The notes beneath the pieces were generated by a model. The model ran no database searches. It worked only from the letters and a program-made list of their open reading frames with translations, and was not told the DNA's origin. The position numbers and the translations under genes were made by a program. This document shows positions 44,701-53,023 of a stretch of DNA of 64,000 nucleotides, in pieces. Numbering within the stretch: position 1 is the stretch's first letter; each line of letters begins with the position of its first letter. This stretch comes from Variovorax sp. (GTDB taxonomy: Bacteria; Pseudomonadota; Gammaproteobacteria; Burkholderiales; Burkholderiaceae_C): NCBI GenBank assembly GCA_004210915.1, contig SEGS01000015.1, positions 1 through 64,000 of the forward strand, read 5' to 3'.

Positions 44701-47700
44701 ACATGGCCTACCTGGTCGGCGTGAAGGTCGATGGCGACACCAGCTACGTGAGCAAGGGCGCCACGCGCGTCGCCACGCTGGTGGCGATCGACCCGATGGC
44801 GAAGCGCACGGCGGTGGCCGATCTCAAGCTCGAACGCGTCGAACGCAAGGTGCTGTCGGTGCTGGTCAAGCAGGACAACGGCGTGTACCGCTACGAGTCG
44901 CGCAAGAAGGAGATCGTGCTCGACGAAAAGCCCTTTGCGCTGGCTGCGGCGGGCAGCACGCTGTCGCTGCACACCGGTACGCCGGGCAACTTCGCGTACG
45001 TGCTGCGCAACGCCGACGGGCTGGAGCTCAACCGCGTCGAGTACAGCGTGGCCGGCAGCGCCAATGTGAGCCGCTCGCTCGACCGCAATGCCGAACTGCA
45101 GCTCACGCTCGACCGCAAAGACTACGCGCCGGGCCAGGAGATCGAGATCAGCGTGCGCGCGCCTTACGTCGGCGCGGGCCTCATCACCATCGAGCGCGAC
45201 AAGGTCTACGCCCACACCTGGTTCAAGACCGACAAGACCGCCTCGGTGCAGAAGATCACCTTGCCGAAGGACTTCGAAGGCACCGGCTACATCAGCGTGC
45301 ACTTCGTGCGCGACCCGTCGTCCGACGAGGTCTACATGAGCCCGCTGTCGCATGGCATCGTGCCTTTCGCCACCAGCCTGGCGCAGCGCACGGCCAGGCT
45401 GGAGCTCACGGCGACCGAGCTGCTCAAACCCGGCCAGACCGTCAAGATGAAGCTGACCAGCGACAAGCCCACGCGCGCCGTGGTGTTTGCGGTGGACGAG
45501 GGCATCCTGCAGGTGGCGCGCTACAAGACGCCCGATCCGCTCAAGCACTTCTTCCAGAAGCGCGCGCTCGAAGTCGGCACGCTGCAGACGCTCGATTTGA
45601 TCCTGCCCGAGTTCAAGAAGATCATGCAGGCCGCCGCGCCGGGCGGCGACGGCGAAGGCGAGCTCGGCAAGCACCTGAACCCGTTCAAGCGCAAGCGCGA
45701 CAAGCCTGTCACTTACTGGTCGGGTCTGGTCGATGTCAACGGCAGCCGCGAATTCAGCTACACGGTGCCCGAGAGCTTCAACGGCAGCCTGCGCGTGATG
45801 GCGGTCGCGATCAACGACGAGACCACCGCCGCCGCCAGCACCCGCAGCGTGGTGCGCGGCGACATGGCGATCCTGCCGAACGCGCCGCTCGCGATGGCGC
45901 CAGGCGACACGGTCGAGGTCGGCGTGGGTCTTGCCAACAACATCGTGGGCTCGGGCAAGGAGGCACCGATTGCCTTGACGCTCAGCGCGTCGGGCGGGCT
46001 CGAAGTGGTCGGCGATGCGACGCAGACGCTCAAGGTCAACGAGCGCGGCGAGGCCAGCACCAAATTCAACGTGCGCGCCAAGCCCGGCGCGCAGGCGGTG
46101 CTGGGGTCGGCGGCGCTGGTGTTCACGTCGACGCACAAGACCTTCAGCGCGCGGCTGTCGACCGAGGTCAGCGTGCGCCCGGCCTCGCCGTTCGTGATGA
46201 TGGTGCAGACCGGCAGCTTCCAGCGCGCCGGCGAGATCGACACCAAGATCGACCTGTACCCCAATTTCCGCAAGAGCGACCTGGCCATTTCGGCGGCGCC
46301 TTGGGCTTTTGCGACGGGGCTCATCCAGTATCTCGAGGTGTACCCGCACGGCTGCACCGAGCAGATCACCAGCCAGACCTTCCCGGCGGTGTTGTTGCAG
46401 AACCGGCCCGAGCTGCTGAAGGAAATGGCGCGCGGCCGGACGGCCGAGCAAGGTCCGATGCCCGACGCGCGCAAGAGCTTCGAGCGCTACCTGGTGCAGC
46501 TGCGCGCGCGGCAGACGGCCGAGGGCGGCTTCTCGCTCTGGCCCGGCGCGGGCGCCGATCCGTTCGCCACGCTGTACGCGGTGCACCTGCTGGTCGAAGC
46601 CAAAGACCGCAAGCTCGCCGTGCCGCAAGACCTGCTGCAGAAGGCCAACGTGTACCTGCAAGGCTGGCTCGGCAGCGGCGACACCACCTTGGCTGGCTGG
46701 CGCCAGCGCACGCAGGCGGCGTACCTGCTGACGCGCCAGGGCATCGTCGCGCCGGCGGCGCTCGCCAACCTGCGTGAAGCGTGGCGCGCGCATCCCGCCA
46801 CCACCGCGGGCCAGCGCCCGAGCCCGGGCTGGGCCGATGACCTCGGTGCGGTCTACCTGGCCGCGAGCTACCAGTTGCTCAAGCAGGAGAACGTGGCGCA
46901 GGAGATCGTGCAACCGGTGTGGGCCGACCTGCTCGACCGCACGGCCAAGGACCAGCGCCGCAATGTCTGGGGTGCGTACTACGACCCGCTGGTGCACGAC
47001 AGCATGCTGCTGCATCTGGTCGCGCGCTACTTCCCGGCGCGTCTGAAAACCTTGCCTTCGGTGACCTGGGACCGCATGGGCGCGATGGTGCGCGACGGTT
47101 GGTACAACAGCCTGTCGTCTGCGTCGATGCTGCTCGCGGTCGATGCCTACTTCGAGGCGGTGGGTGCCAACGCCGAAGGCAAGCTCGCGGCCACCGCCAC
47201 CGATGCCGCCGGCAAGGCCACGCCACTGACGCTGGGCACGCCGAACCCGATCACGCGGGTGCCGGTACCGCTGGCCACCGGCAAGCTGCGCCTGTCGAAC
47301 GACAGCGACTTCAACCTCTACTACAGCTGGACGAACCAGGGCTTCGAGCGGAACGTGCCCGACACCGCGGTCAACCAGGGGCTGGAGGTGTTCCACGAGA
47401 TCCTCGACGCCAAGGGCAGCGCGATCACCAGGGCGAAGCTCGGCGACGAAGTCACGGTGCGGGTGCGCGTGCGCGGCATTGACCGCGGCGCGGTCAACGA
47501 CGTGGCGCTGGTTGACCTGCTGCCGGGCGGTCTGGAGCCGGTGCTGCAGGCCGCGGGTGACGACGACGCGGCCAACGCCGATGCCCCGATCTGGCAGAAG
47601 CGACTGGGCGGCAAGGGCACGTGGAAGGTGCAGTACGCTGACATTCGCGAAGACCGCGTGGTGTTCTACGGCAGTGTCGACAAGGACCTGCTCGAGATCA

Positions 47701-47825
47701 CCTACAAGGCGCGTGCGACCAACGTGGGCGACTTCGTGGTGCCGGCTGCGTATGCCGAGGCGATGTACGACCGACGGGTGTTTGCGCGCTCGGCGGGGTC
47801 GCGGTTTGCGGTGGTGGGGAACTGA
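41760..47825 (+). CDS. Alpha-2-macroglobulin family protein (YfhM-like)
   Basis: A 2021-residue bacterial alpha-2-macroglobulin, a periplasmic protease trap thought to protect the cell after outer-membrane damage. A hydrophobic N-terminal segment (about 40-80) anchors it to the inner membrane instead of the lipobox of E. coli YfhM, and it is about 370 residues longer. The MG domains and bait region precede the thioester HGCTEQ (Cys1532). The ATG at 41760 has GGGGGAG just upstream. It is followed by pbpC, its usual partner. The acidic segment around 585-625 (EDASQEEASHGESEGESESD) looks like a flexible insert. Confidence 0.93.
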   Translation: MLQVANRQLAAASEVLVSIVARLLGGLRPLARGLVGSWRPPGWLRIGLGLLGLGLVWLQQRLAWLVVLALVVCGGWLAQPHVMKWWHGLTPDRVEPVQVLAAAVKIEAPKRTAVESGGTPNLAAFVFPAAVAPIAQVGKEAAGVAMEPALRGTWTWAEPTRLVFQPAEDWPVGQRYAVTLADDALAPHIEIDKRRFEFGAPAFDARIEGAEFYQDPVQANLRRALFQVRFTHPVNTGEFEKRLSLSFDEACSTSVFTLSACKSEKFTVSYDRWRIVATVQSEPLAIPEKTRPIVLQLAAGAVAQKGGPALSRDLRRALGIPGLYSLQIASVEPTIVTGENGEPEHVLHVSASMPVHEREMARVVQAWLLPATQNEKDAPDEKFDWSADPTTVTDAVLRRAKKLTLSPIAGEREVGEMTSFRMREAEGGRYLLVRAAKGLKTPGGYQLGEQHQRVVLLDTFAPELKIMSEGSLLALSGEKKLPVLVRDLPGVRVEIGRLLPQQLQHLVTQSNGDFSHPQFHRGLQSDNLVDRFEKQIPLTIPPGRAHYETVDFGEYLHKDASDRRGVFLLKVQGFDPKAKKDADGDGAEAVQPEDASQEEASHGESEGESESDSESSGRNPEENIDQRLVLVTDLGIVAKKALDNTRDVFVQSIATGLPVGGALVEVWARNGMVIASQATDADGRARLPNLAGFQREKAPVVLVVRKDGDLSFLPFNRADRTLDVSRFDVGGLRAAGVPNQMTAYVFSDRGIYRPGDTMHIAMMVKAGNWGTSLRDLPLEAEVIDARGLNVRREKLRLGPGGAAEISHTTQDTSPTGNYTVNLYLPRESSPGAPEVRGLLLGSTTVKVQEFLPDRTKVTTTLSAQVAEGWVKPKDMKALIDVQNLFGTPAPDRKVEGTLTLSPAFPVFRGFADFAFFDPQRAKDKQVDELGSVQTSADGKAEFDLRLARFAAATYQVHVLAKAFEPEGGRSVAAEAQTLVSDMAYLVGVKVDGDTSYVSKGATRVATLVAIDPMAKRTAVADLKLERVERKVLSVLVKQDNGVYRYESRKKEIVLDEKPFALAAAGSTLSLHTGTPGNFAYVLRNADGLELNRVEYSVAGSANVSRSLDRNAELQLTLDRKDYAPGQEIEISVRAPYVGAGLITIERDKVYAHTWFKTDKTASVQKITLPKDFEGTGYISVHFVRDPSSDEVYMSPLSHGIVPFATSLAQRTARLELTATELLKPGQTVKMKLTSDKPTRAVVFAVDEGILQVARYKTPDPLKHFFQKRALEVGTLQTLDLILPEFKKIMQAAAPGGDGEGELGKHLNPFKRKRDKPVTYWSGLVDVNGSREFSYTVPESFNGSLRVMAVAINDETTAAASTRSVVRGDMAILPNAPLAMAPGDTVEVGVGLANNIVGSGKEAPIALTLSASGGLEVVGDATQTLKVNERGEASTKFNVRAKPGAQAVLGSAALVFTSTHKTFSARLSTEVSVRPASPFVMMVQTGSFQRAGEIDTKIDLYPNFRKSDLAISAAPWAFATGLIQYLEVYPHGCTEQITSQTFPAVLLQNRPELLKEMARGRTAEQGPMPDARKSFERYLVQLRARQTAEGGFSLWPGAGADPFATLYAVHLLVEAKDRKLAVPQDLLQKANVYLQGWLGSGDTTLAGWRQRTQAAYLLTRQGIVAPAALANLREAWRAHPATTAGQRPSPGWADDLGAVYLAASYQLLKQENVAQEIVQPVWADLLDRTAKDQRRNVWGAYYDPLVHDSMLLHLVARYFPARLKTLPSVTWDRMGAMVRDGWYNSLSSASMLLAVDAYFEAVGANAEGKLAATATDAAGKATPLTLGTPNPITRVPVPLATGKLRLSNDSDFNLYYSWTNQGFERNVPDTAVNQGLEVFHEILDAKGSAITRAKLGDEVTVRVRVRGIDRGAVNDVALVDLLPGGLEPVLQAAGDDDAANADAPIWQKRLGGKGTWKVQYADIREDRVVFYGSVDKDLLEITYKARATNVGDFVVPAAYAEAMYDRRVFARSAGSRFAVVGN

Positions 47826-48179
47826 AGTGCCATCGGTGTCTGCTGCATCGCGGTGTTTGAGAGCGCGCGCGTGGCCAAGGCGTGTGCGGGCCCAGCGCAG
47901 CGCTTCACCGTGGCGGTCTGCGCTTCGCTCCGACTTCGCTGCGATGCTCGGGCAGCCGGCGCGTCGCAGCACTCGCTGCGTTCACTTCGTTCACTCTGCT
48001 CAGACAGCTGCGACGAGTCAGATGACGAAGCGCGTGTCCTTCGGCACGCGCGCCCGCTTGCCCTGCGCTTCTCGGCGCCACGGAGGCGCGCTGCGCTGGG
48101 CCCGCACACGCCTTGGCCGGGCAAAGCGTGCCGGTTGCAAAGGGGGGTGCACCACCGCCTGCCGCGGCGCACCATCGCC
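47826..48179. other. Intergenic region between the macroglobulin and pbpC genes
   Basis: About 350 bp without a credible gene, although the pbpC frame is open from 47853. Most of it is a nested palindrome: the 31-bp inverted repeat below, an inner GTCGCAGC/GCTGCGAC pair (47963-47970 and 48007-48014) and smaller matches. Outside the palindrome I see no further structure beyond a G-rich run at 48141-48149 ahead of pbpC. Confidence 0.5.
47873..48118. repeat. Perfect 31-bp inverted repeat with nested palindrome
   Basis: The 31-bp arm beginning GGCCAAGGCGTGTGCG (47873-47903) is the exact reverse complement of 48088-48118, and the similarity continues inward with mismatches (ACCGTGGCG against CGCCACGGAG). 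The 184-base interior holds an 8-bp inverted pair. It could be a mobile palindromic element or a decayed non-coding insertion. No transposase is present. Confidence 0.8.
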
Positions 48180-50522
48180 ATGAAACGCATGCCATACAAG
48201 CGGCTCGCGCAACGCACGGCGTGGCTGTTGACCGCGGTCATCGTGCTCCTTGCCGCCTTGCGCCTCTGGCCCCATGACCCGCTGGCGCAGACGCTCGGCA
48301 GCTCGCGCGCCGTCTACGCGCAGGGCGGCGAGCTGATGCGCCTGACGCTCGCGCCCGATCAGCAGTACCGGCTCTGGGTGCCGCTGGCGCACATCTCGCC
48401 GACGCTGGTGGATGCGGTGTTGCTCTACGAAGACCGGCGCTTCCACGTGCACCCCGGCGTCAACCCGGCCGCGCTGGTGCGCAGCGCGTGGCAAATGGCG
48501 TCGGGCGAACGTCGGCAGGGCGGCTCGACGCTGACCATGCAACTGGCGCGGCGGCTCTACGGCATCGACAGCCGCACTGCGCCGGGCAAACTGCAGCAGA
48601 TGGCGGCGGCGCTGTGGATCGAGGCGCGCCACAGCAAGCAGGACATCCTGGAGGCGTACCTCAACACCGCACCGTATGGCGGCAACATCGAGGGCGTGCA
48701 GGCGGCCAGCCGCATCTACTTTCGCAAGGACGCCAGCGCGCTCAGCCTGCCCGAAGCCCTGACGCTCGCTGTCATTCCGCAGAACCCCGTCAAGCGCATC
48801 GCCGAGCGCGGTCGCAATGCCGAACTGCAGGCCGCGCGCCAGCGGTTGTGGACGCTGTGGGCTGCGCGCGACCCGGCCGCGGCCCGCCACGCGCCGGATG
48901 CGCAGCTGGCACTGGCCGCGCAATCGCGCGGCAGCCTGCCCTTCATCGCGCCGCACGCGACCGACCTGCTGCTGGCGCAGTCCCCGGGTGAGACCGCGAT
49001 CCGCTCGACGCTCGACTTGCGCATGCAGGCCACGCTGGAACGCGTGATGGCGCAGTACCTCGGCACGCACAAGGATGTGGGCCTCCACAACGCCAGCGCG
49101 CTGTTGCTCGATGCATCGACGATGGAAGTGCGCGCGCTGATCGGCTCGGCCGACTGGCACGACGACGTCATCGCCGGCCAGGTCAACGGCACGCAAGCCA
49201 AGCGCTCGCCCGGCTCCACGCTCAAGCCCTTCATCTACGCGCTGGCGCTCGACCAGGGCCTGCTGCACCCGAAGACCGTGCTGAAGGACGCGCCCACCTC
49301 CTTCGGCCCCTACACGCCGGAGAACTTCGACAACCGCTTCGCCGGCCCGCTGAGCGCGCAGGAGGCGCTGATCCGCAGCCGCAACATCCCGGCCGTGGCG
49401 GTTTCGGCCCGGCTCTCGAAGCCCGGCCTGCACGACTTCATGCGGCTCTCGGGCGTCGAGAAGTTGCAGGGCGAATCGCATTACGGCCTGGCGCTGGTGC
49501 TCGGCGGCGGCGAGGTCACGCCCGAAGAACTGGCGCGCATGTATGCGACGCTGGCCAACGGCGGCGTCGCGCAGCCGGTGCGCTACACGCAGCCTGTCGC
49601 CGGCGAGCGCGCCGCCGAGCCGCTGCGCCTGCTGAGCGAGGAGGCCGCCTTCATCACGCTCGACATGCTGCGCCACACGCCGCGCCCCGACACCACGCAG
49701 CCCGCGCGCCCGGCCATCGCCTGGAAGACCGGTACCTCCTGGGGCTTTCGCGACGCCTGGACGGCGGGCGTGTTCGGCCGTCACGTGCTGGTCGTGTGGG
49801 TGGGCAATTTCGATGGCAGCAGCAACCCCGCGCTGATCGGCGTGGACGCGGCGGCGCCGCTCTTCTTGCGGATGGTCGATGCGCTGCGGGCCGACCGGCT
49901 CGACCCGGGCGAACTCGCGACGCGGCAGCCGCCGGCTCTGCAGCAGGTCGAGGTGTGCGCCGCCACTGGCGGCCTGCCCGACGGCGACGGCGCGCTGTGC
50001 CCGGTGCGCACGCGCAGCTGGTTCATCGCGGGCAAGTCACCGATCCAGACCAGCCGCTTGCACCGCGCCATCTGGGTCGACGAGCGCAACGGGCAGGTGG
50101 TGTGCGGCCCACAGCCGCATGCGCGCCAGCAGGTGGTCGAGCAATGGGGCAGCGACATGCAGAAGTTGTTCCGCCAGGCCGGCCTGCCGCGCGCCGGCGC
50201 GCCGGCCGATCCCTGCACAGGTGCGGGCGCCGGTGCCTTGGGTGACGAGTCCGCACCGCTGATCACCTCGCCCTTGCGTGGCGTGGTGCACACCGTGCGC
50301 GCCAGCCGGCCCGAGCCGATCGTGCTGCGCGCCGAAGCGGCGTCGGGCACGCAGACGGTTTACTGGTTCGCCGACGATGTGCTGGTCGGCCGCGCCCGGC
50401 CCGGCGAGGGCATCGCGTGGGCGCCCGAGCTCTCGCAGTCCGGCCGCCGCTACCTGCTGCGCGCCGTGGACGATGCGGGCCGCGCCGAATCGCGCGAGCT
50501 CATGGTCGACGTGGTGCCCTGA
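48180..50522 (+). CDS. pbpC: Penicillin-binding protein 1C
   Basis: A 780-residue bifunctional peptidoglycan synthase. A membrane anchor (about 11-28) is followed by a GT51 glycosyltransferase (LLYEDRRFHVHPG, GGSTLTMQLAR), a transpeptidase with SPGSTLKPF (active Ser near 345), SRN and KTGTS, and a C-terminal BiPBP_C beta domain. PBP1C is the standard neighbour of bacterial alpha-2-macroglobulins and is thought to repair the wall at damage sites. The ATG at 48180 starts the anchor. The 3' end overlaps the convergent glycosyltransferase gene by 73 bp. Confidence 0.94.
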   Translation: MKRMPYKRLAQRTAWLLTAVIVLLAALRLWPHDPLAQTLGSSRAVYAQGGELMRLTLAPDQQYRLWVPLAHISPTLVDAVLLYEDRRFHVHPGVNPAALVRSAWQMASGERRQGGSTLTMQLARRLYGIDSRTAPGKLQQMAAALWIEARHSKQDILEAYLNTAPYGGNIEGVQAASRIYFRKDASALSLPEALTLAVIPQNPVKRIAERGRNAELQAARQRLWTLWAARDPAAARHAPDAQLALAAQSRGSLPFIAPHATDLLLAQSPGETAIRSTLDLRMQATLERVMAQYLGTHKDVGLHNASALLLDASTMEVRALIGSADWHDDVIAGQVNGTQAKRSPGSTLKPFIYALALDQGLLHPKTVLKDAPTSFGPYTPENFDNRFAGPLSAQEALIRSRNIPAVAVSARLSKPGLHDFMRLSGVEKLQGESHYGLALVLGGGEVTPEELARMYATLANGGVAQPVRYTQPVAGERAAEPLRLLSEEAAFITLDMLRHTPRPDTTQPARPAIAWKTGTSWGFRDAWTAGVFGRHVLVVWVGNFDGSSNPALIGVDAAAPLFLRMVDALRADRLDPGELATRQPPALQQVEVCAATGGLPDGDGALCPVRTRSWFIAGKSPIQTSRLHRAIWVDERNGQVVCGPQPHARQQVVEQWGSDMQKLFRQAGLPRAGAPADPCTGAGAGALGDESAPLITSPLRGVVHTVRASRPEPIVLRAEAASGTQTVYWFADDVLVGRARPGEGIAWAPELSQSGRRYLLRAVDDAGRAESRELMVDVVP

Positions 50523-51502
50523 GACCCGGGCGCCTCCAGCAGCCGGCTGACCGCGTCAACACTCGCCGCGATGCTGTGACCTTGGTACCAATCGAAGGCC
50601 GCGCGTGACATGCGCTCAGCGTCCGCCGGCGTCGGGTCGGTTTCGGGAATCCCATGAAGGTAGTGCGTGCCCGGCACCAGACCGTCGTATCGGCCGATGT
50701 TGGGCGAGAGCAGTATCGGCACCATTCCGTGCGCGGTATAGGCCGCAAAGACGCCGCTTTTGGCGACGTCGTGCGGCGAGTACGCCAGCAGACCATGGCT
50801 TGCCGAGTTCATCAGCGCATCGATCTGCTCCGACGCGAGGCGACCGTGCTGCACCACCCGGTGCGCTTGCAACATCGAAAGCAGGCCGGGATCGCGCAAC
50901 GGCGAACCGATATCGTGCACTTCGATGCCGGCCTTGGCAGTCCAGCGGAACAGCGCTTCGCCGGCGTCGCGCCACGTGGCGGCGCGCACCGGTTCGCTAC
51001 CGAAGACCAGCAGCATCCTGCGCTTGCCCGCGGGGAGCACGGTCGCTTCACCGACATTTGAATAAACCGGCAGCAGCAGGTGCGGCAGATCGCCCGCCTG
51101 CGTCATCAGCCAGTTGAACTTGACTTCGGTGTTGGAGATCCAGAAGTCCGAGCGCTTCGCCAACTGGCTCGCCACGTACCGCTGGAGCCGCCAGACCCAG
51201 AACACCGACGAGGTGATGCGCGTCGGTGTCGCATAGGCTTCATGCATGAAGACGCCGAAACGCTTCATGCGCGGCCGCTGGCGGCGCAACCAGCCCAGCA
51301 AGTGCACCGGCGCGCCGTAGCGCGCGTAGCCGTAGCCGCTCATGTGCAGCAGCACGCGGTCATTGGCGACATCGAGACCGTCCTTGAAGCGCAGTACGCG
51401 CGCGTTGTCCATGTGCCGCACCATCAGATTGGCGTGGTCTTCCACCCCACCCGACTCATCGGGGATGATCATCGTGATGCGTTCGGCCATGGCTTTGCGC
51501 AT
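50450..51502 (-). CDS. Glycosyltransferase-like protein of unknown specificity
   Basis: A 350-residue soluble protein resembling GT4-type (GT-B fold) glycosyltransferases. A Gly/Asp-rich N terminus (TMIIPDESGGVEDHANLMVRHM) reads like the acceptor domain. A later segment with AYSPHDVAKSGVFAAYTAHGMVP resembles the donor-sugar site, although the usual EX7E motif is not clear. It overlaps the pepP stop (TGATG) and lies on the same strand, so it is probably co-transcribed with pepP. The last 73 bp overlap pbpC on the other strand. The sugar and acceptor are unknown. Confidence 0.7.
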   Translation of the reverse strand: MRKAMAERITMIIPDESGGVEDHANLMVRHMDNARVLRFKDGLDVANDRVLLHMSGYGYARYGAPVHLLGWLRRQRPRMKRFGVFMHEAYATPTRITSSVFWVWRLQRYVASQLAKRSDFWISNTEVKFNWLMTQAGDLPHLLLPVYSNVGEATVLPAGKRRMLLVFGSEPVRAATWRDAGEALFRWTAKAGIEVHDIGSPLRDPGLLSMLQAHRVVQHGRLASEQIDALMNSASHGLLAYSPHDVAKSGVFAAYTAHGMVPILLSPNIGRYDGLVPGTHYLHGIPETDPTPADAERMSRAAFDWYQGHSIAASVDAVSRLLEAPGSQGTTSTMSSRDSARPASSTARSR

Positions 51503-52887
51503 CAGTTCCGCATCAGCGCTTCGATCTCGTCGCCGTCGACCGGCACGCCGCGTGAGATGAGTTCGCAGCCGGTGGCCGTGACGATCGCATCGTCCTCGAT
51601 GCGGATGCCGATGTTGTGGAACTGTTCAGGCACGCCTTCGCCGGGCCGCACGTAGATGCCCGGCTCGATGGTCAGCACCATGCCCGGTCGCAGGATGCGG
51701 CTCGGCCGGTTCTGGATCAGCTCGTTCGACAGGGGGTCGCGGCGCTCGCTCACCTCGCCGACCTGCGAGGGCTCGATGTAGCTGCCGCAGTCGTGCACGT
51801 CCATGCCCAGCCAGTGGCCGGTGCGGTGCATGTAGAACGGAAAGTAGGCGCGCTGTGCGATCACGTCGTCGACGTGGCCGACCTTGTTGGCATCGAGCAG
51901 GCCGACGTCGAGCATGCCTTGCGACAGCACCCGCACCGTGGCGTCGTGCGGATCGGTGAAGCGCGCGCCGGCCTTGGTCGCGGCCACGGCCGCATCCTGG
52001 CTGGCCAGCACCAGGTCGTACAGCACGCGCTGCGGGCCGGTGAACTTGCCGTTGGCGGGAAAGGTCCGCGTGATGTCGCTGGCATAGCCGTCGAGCTCGC
52101 AGCCGGCATCGATGAGCACCAGCTCGCCATCGCGCACCGGTGCGGCGTCGGCGCGGTAGTGCAGCACGCAGGCGTTGGCGCCGGCCGCGACGATCGAGCC
52201 GTAGGCCGGGTACTGCGAGCCGCCCAGGCGGAATTCGTGCAGCAGTTCGGCGTCCAGGTGGTACTCGCGCACGTCCTTGCCCTCGCGCAGCATGCGCGCC
52301 GAGAGCTGCATCGCGCGTATGTGGGCGCGCGCGCTGATCTGCGCGGCGCGGCGCATCACGTCCTGCTCGTGCGCATCCTTGACGAGGCGCATCTCGTCGA
52401 GCGGCCCGCACAAGTCGCGCTGCGCGTCGGGGCACAGGGCGCCGTAGCGCACGCGTGCGCGCACGGACGACAACCAGCCGTCGATTCGCGACTCGAGGCC
52501 CTTGTGCGTCGCGAACGGGTACCAGACGGTCGCCCGGTTCTCGAGCAGGCGCGGCAGCCGGCTGTCGAGTTCGTTCGTGGCGAAGGCCTGATCGACGCCC
52601 AGCGTGGCCGGCGCCGCCTCGGGCCCGAGGCGGTAGCCGTCCCAGATCTCGCGTTCGAGGTCCTTGGGCGCGCAGAACAGCGTCGATTGCCCATCGCCCG
52701 ACAGCACCAGCCAGGCGTTCGCTTCGGTGAAGCCGGTCAGGTAATAGAAATAACTGTCGTGCCGGTAGAGGAAGTCGGTGTCCCGGTTCCGGCCCGCCTC
52801 TGGCGCGGTCGGAATGACGGCAATGCCGTCGGGCCCGAGTTGGGCGGCAAGGCGCGCGCGGCGTTCAGCGTGGAGCGTAGAAGTCAT
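51502..52887 (-). CDS. pepP: Xaa-Pro aminopeptidase PepP
   Basis: A 461-residue metallopeptidase that removes N-terminal residues before proline. An N-terminal AMP_N domain (about 1-150) is followed by the creatinase/pita-bread domain. The metal ligands are visible in LIDAGCELDGYASDITRTF (two Asp), the His of RTGHWLGMDVHDCG, and the Glu residues of TIEPGIY and GIRIEDD. The ATG at 52887 is chosen because the AMP_N domain begins there; a longer frame reaches 52941. It is coupled to the downstream glycosyltransferase-like gene. Confidence 0.94.
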   Translation of the reverse strand: MTSTLHAERRARLAAQLGPDGIAVIPTAPEAGRNRDTDFLYRHDSYFYYLTGFTEANAWLVLSGDGQSTLFCAPKDLEREIWDGYRLGPEAAPATLGVDQAFATNELDSRLPRLLENRATVWYPFATHKGLESRIDGWLSSVRARVRYGALCPDAQRDLCGPLDEMRLVKDAHEQDVMRRAAQISARAHIRAMQLSARMLREGKDVREYHLDAELLHEFRLGGSQYPAYGSIVAAGANACVLHYRADAAPVRDGELVLIDAGCELDGYASDITRTFPANGKFTGPQRVLYDLVLASQDAAVAATKAGARFTDPHDATVRVLSQGMLDVGLLDANKVGHVDDVIAQRAYFPFYMHRTGHWLGMDVHDCGSYIEPSQVGEVSERRDPLSNELIQNRPSRILRPGMVLTIEPGIYVRPGEGVPEQFHNIGIRIEDDAIVTATGCELISRGVPVDGDEIEALMRN

Positions 52888-53023
52888 CCCGAGACGATGC
52901 CACAGCTTTGTAACAGCCGCTTGTTGCATCGCAGCATCCACCGGAAAGGATTTGCAAGGGGGATTGCGCCGAAGTGAGTGCTAATGTCAAACTGCGCCGC
53001 TTGTCAATCAGAGGGTGTCTACA

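Noticed and set aside
42123-47972. 1949-codon open frame on the reverse strand
   Set aside because: It is the antisense of the macroglobulin gene; its composition (Arg/His/Ala-rich, no motifs) is the usual high-GC shadow, and the forward frame has clear domains.
47853-48179. Upstream extension of pbpC to 47853
   Set aside because: The 109 extra codons run through the palindromic repeat and give an Arg/Ala-rich sequence before the membrane anchor.
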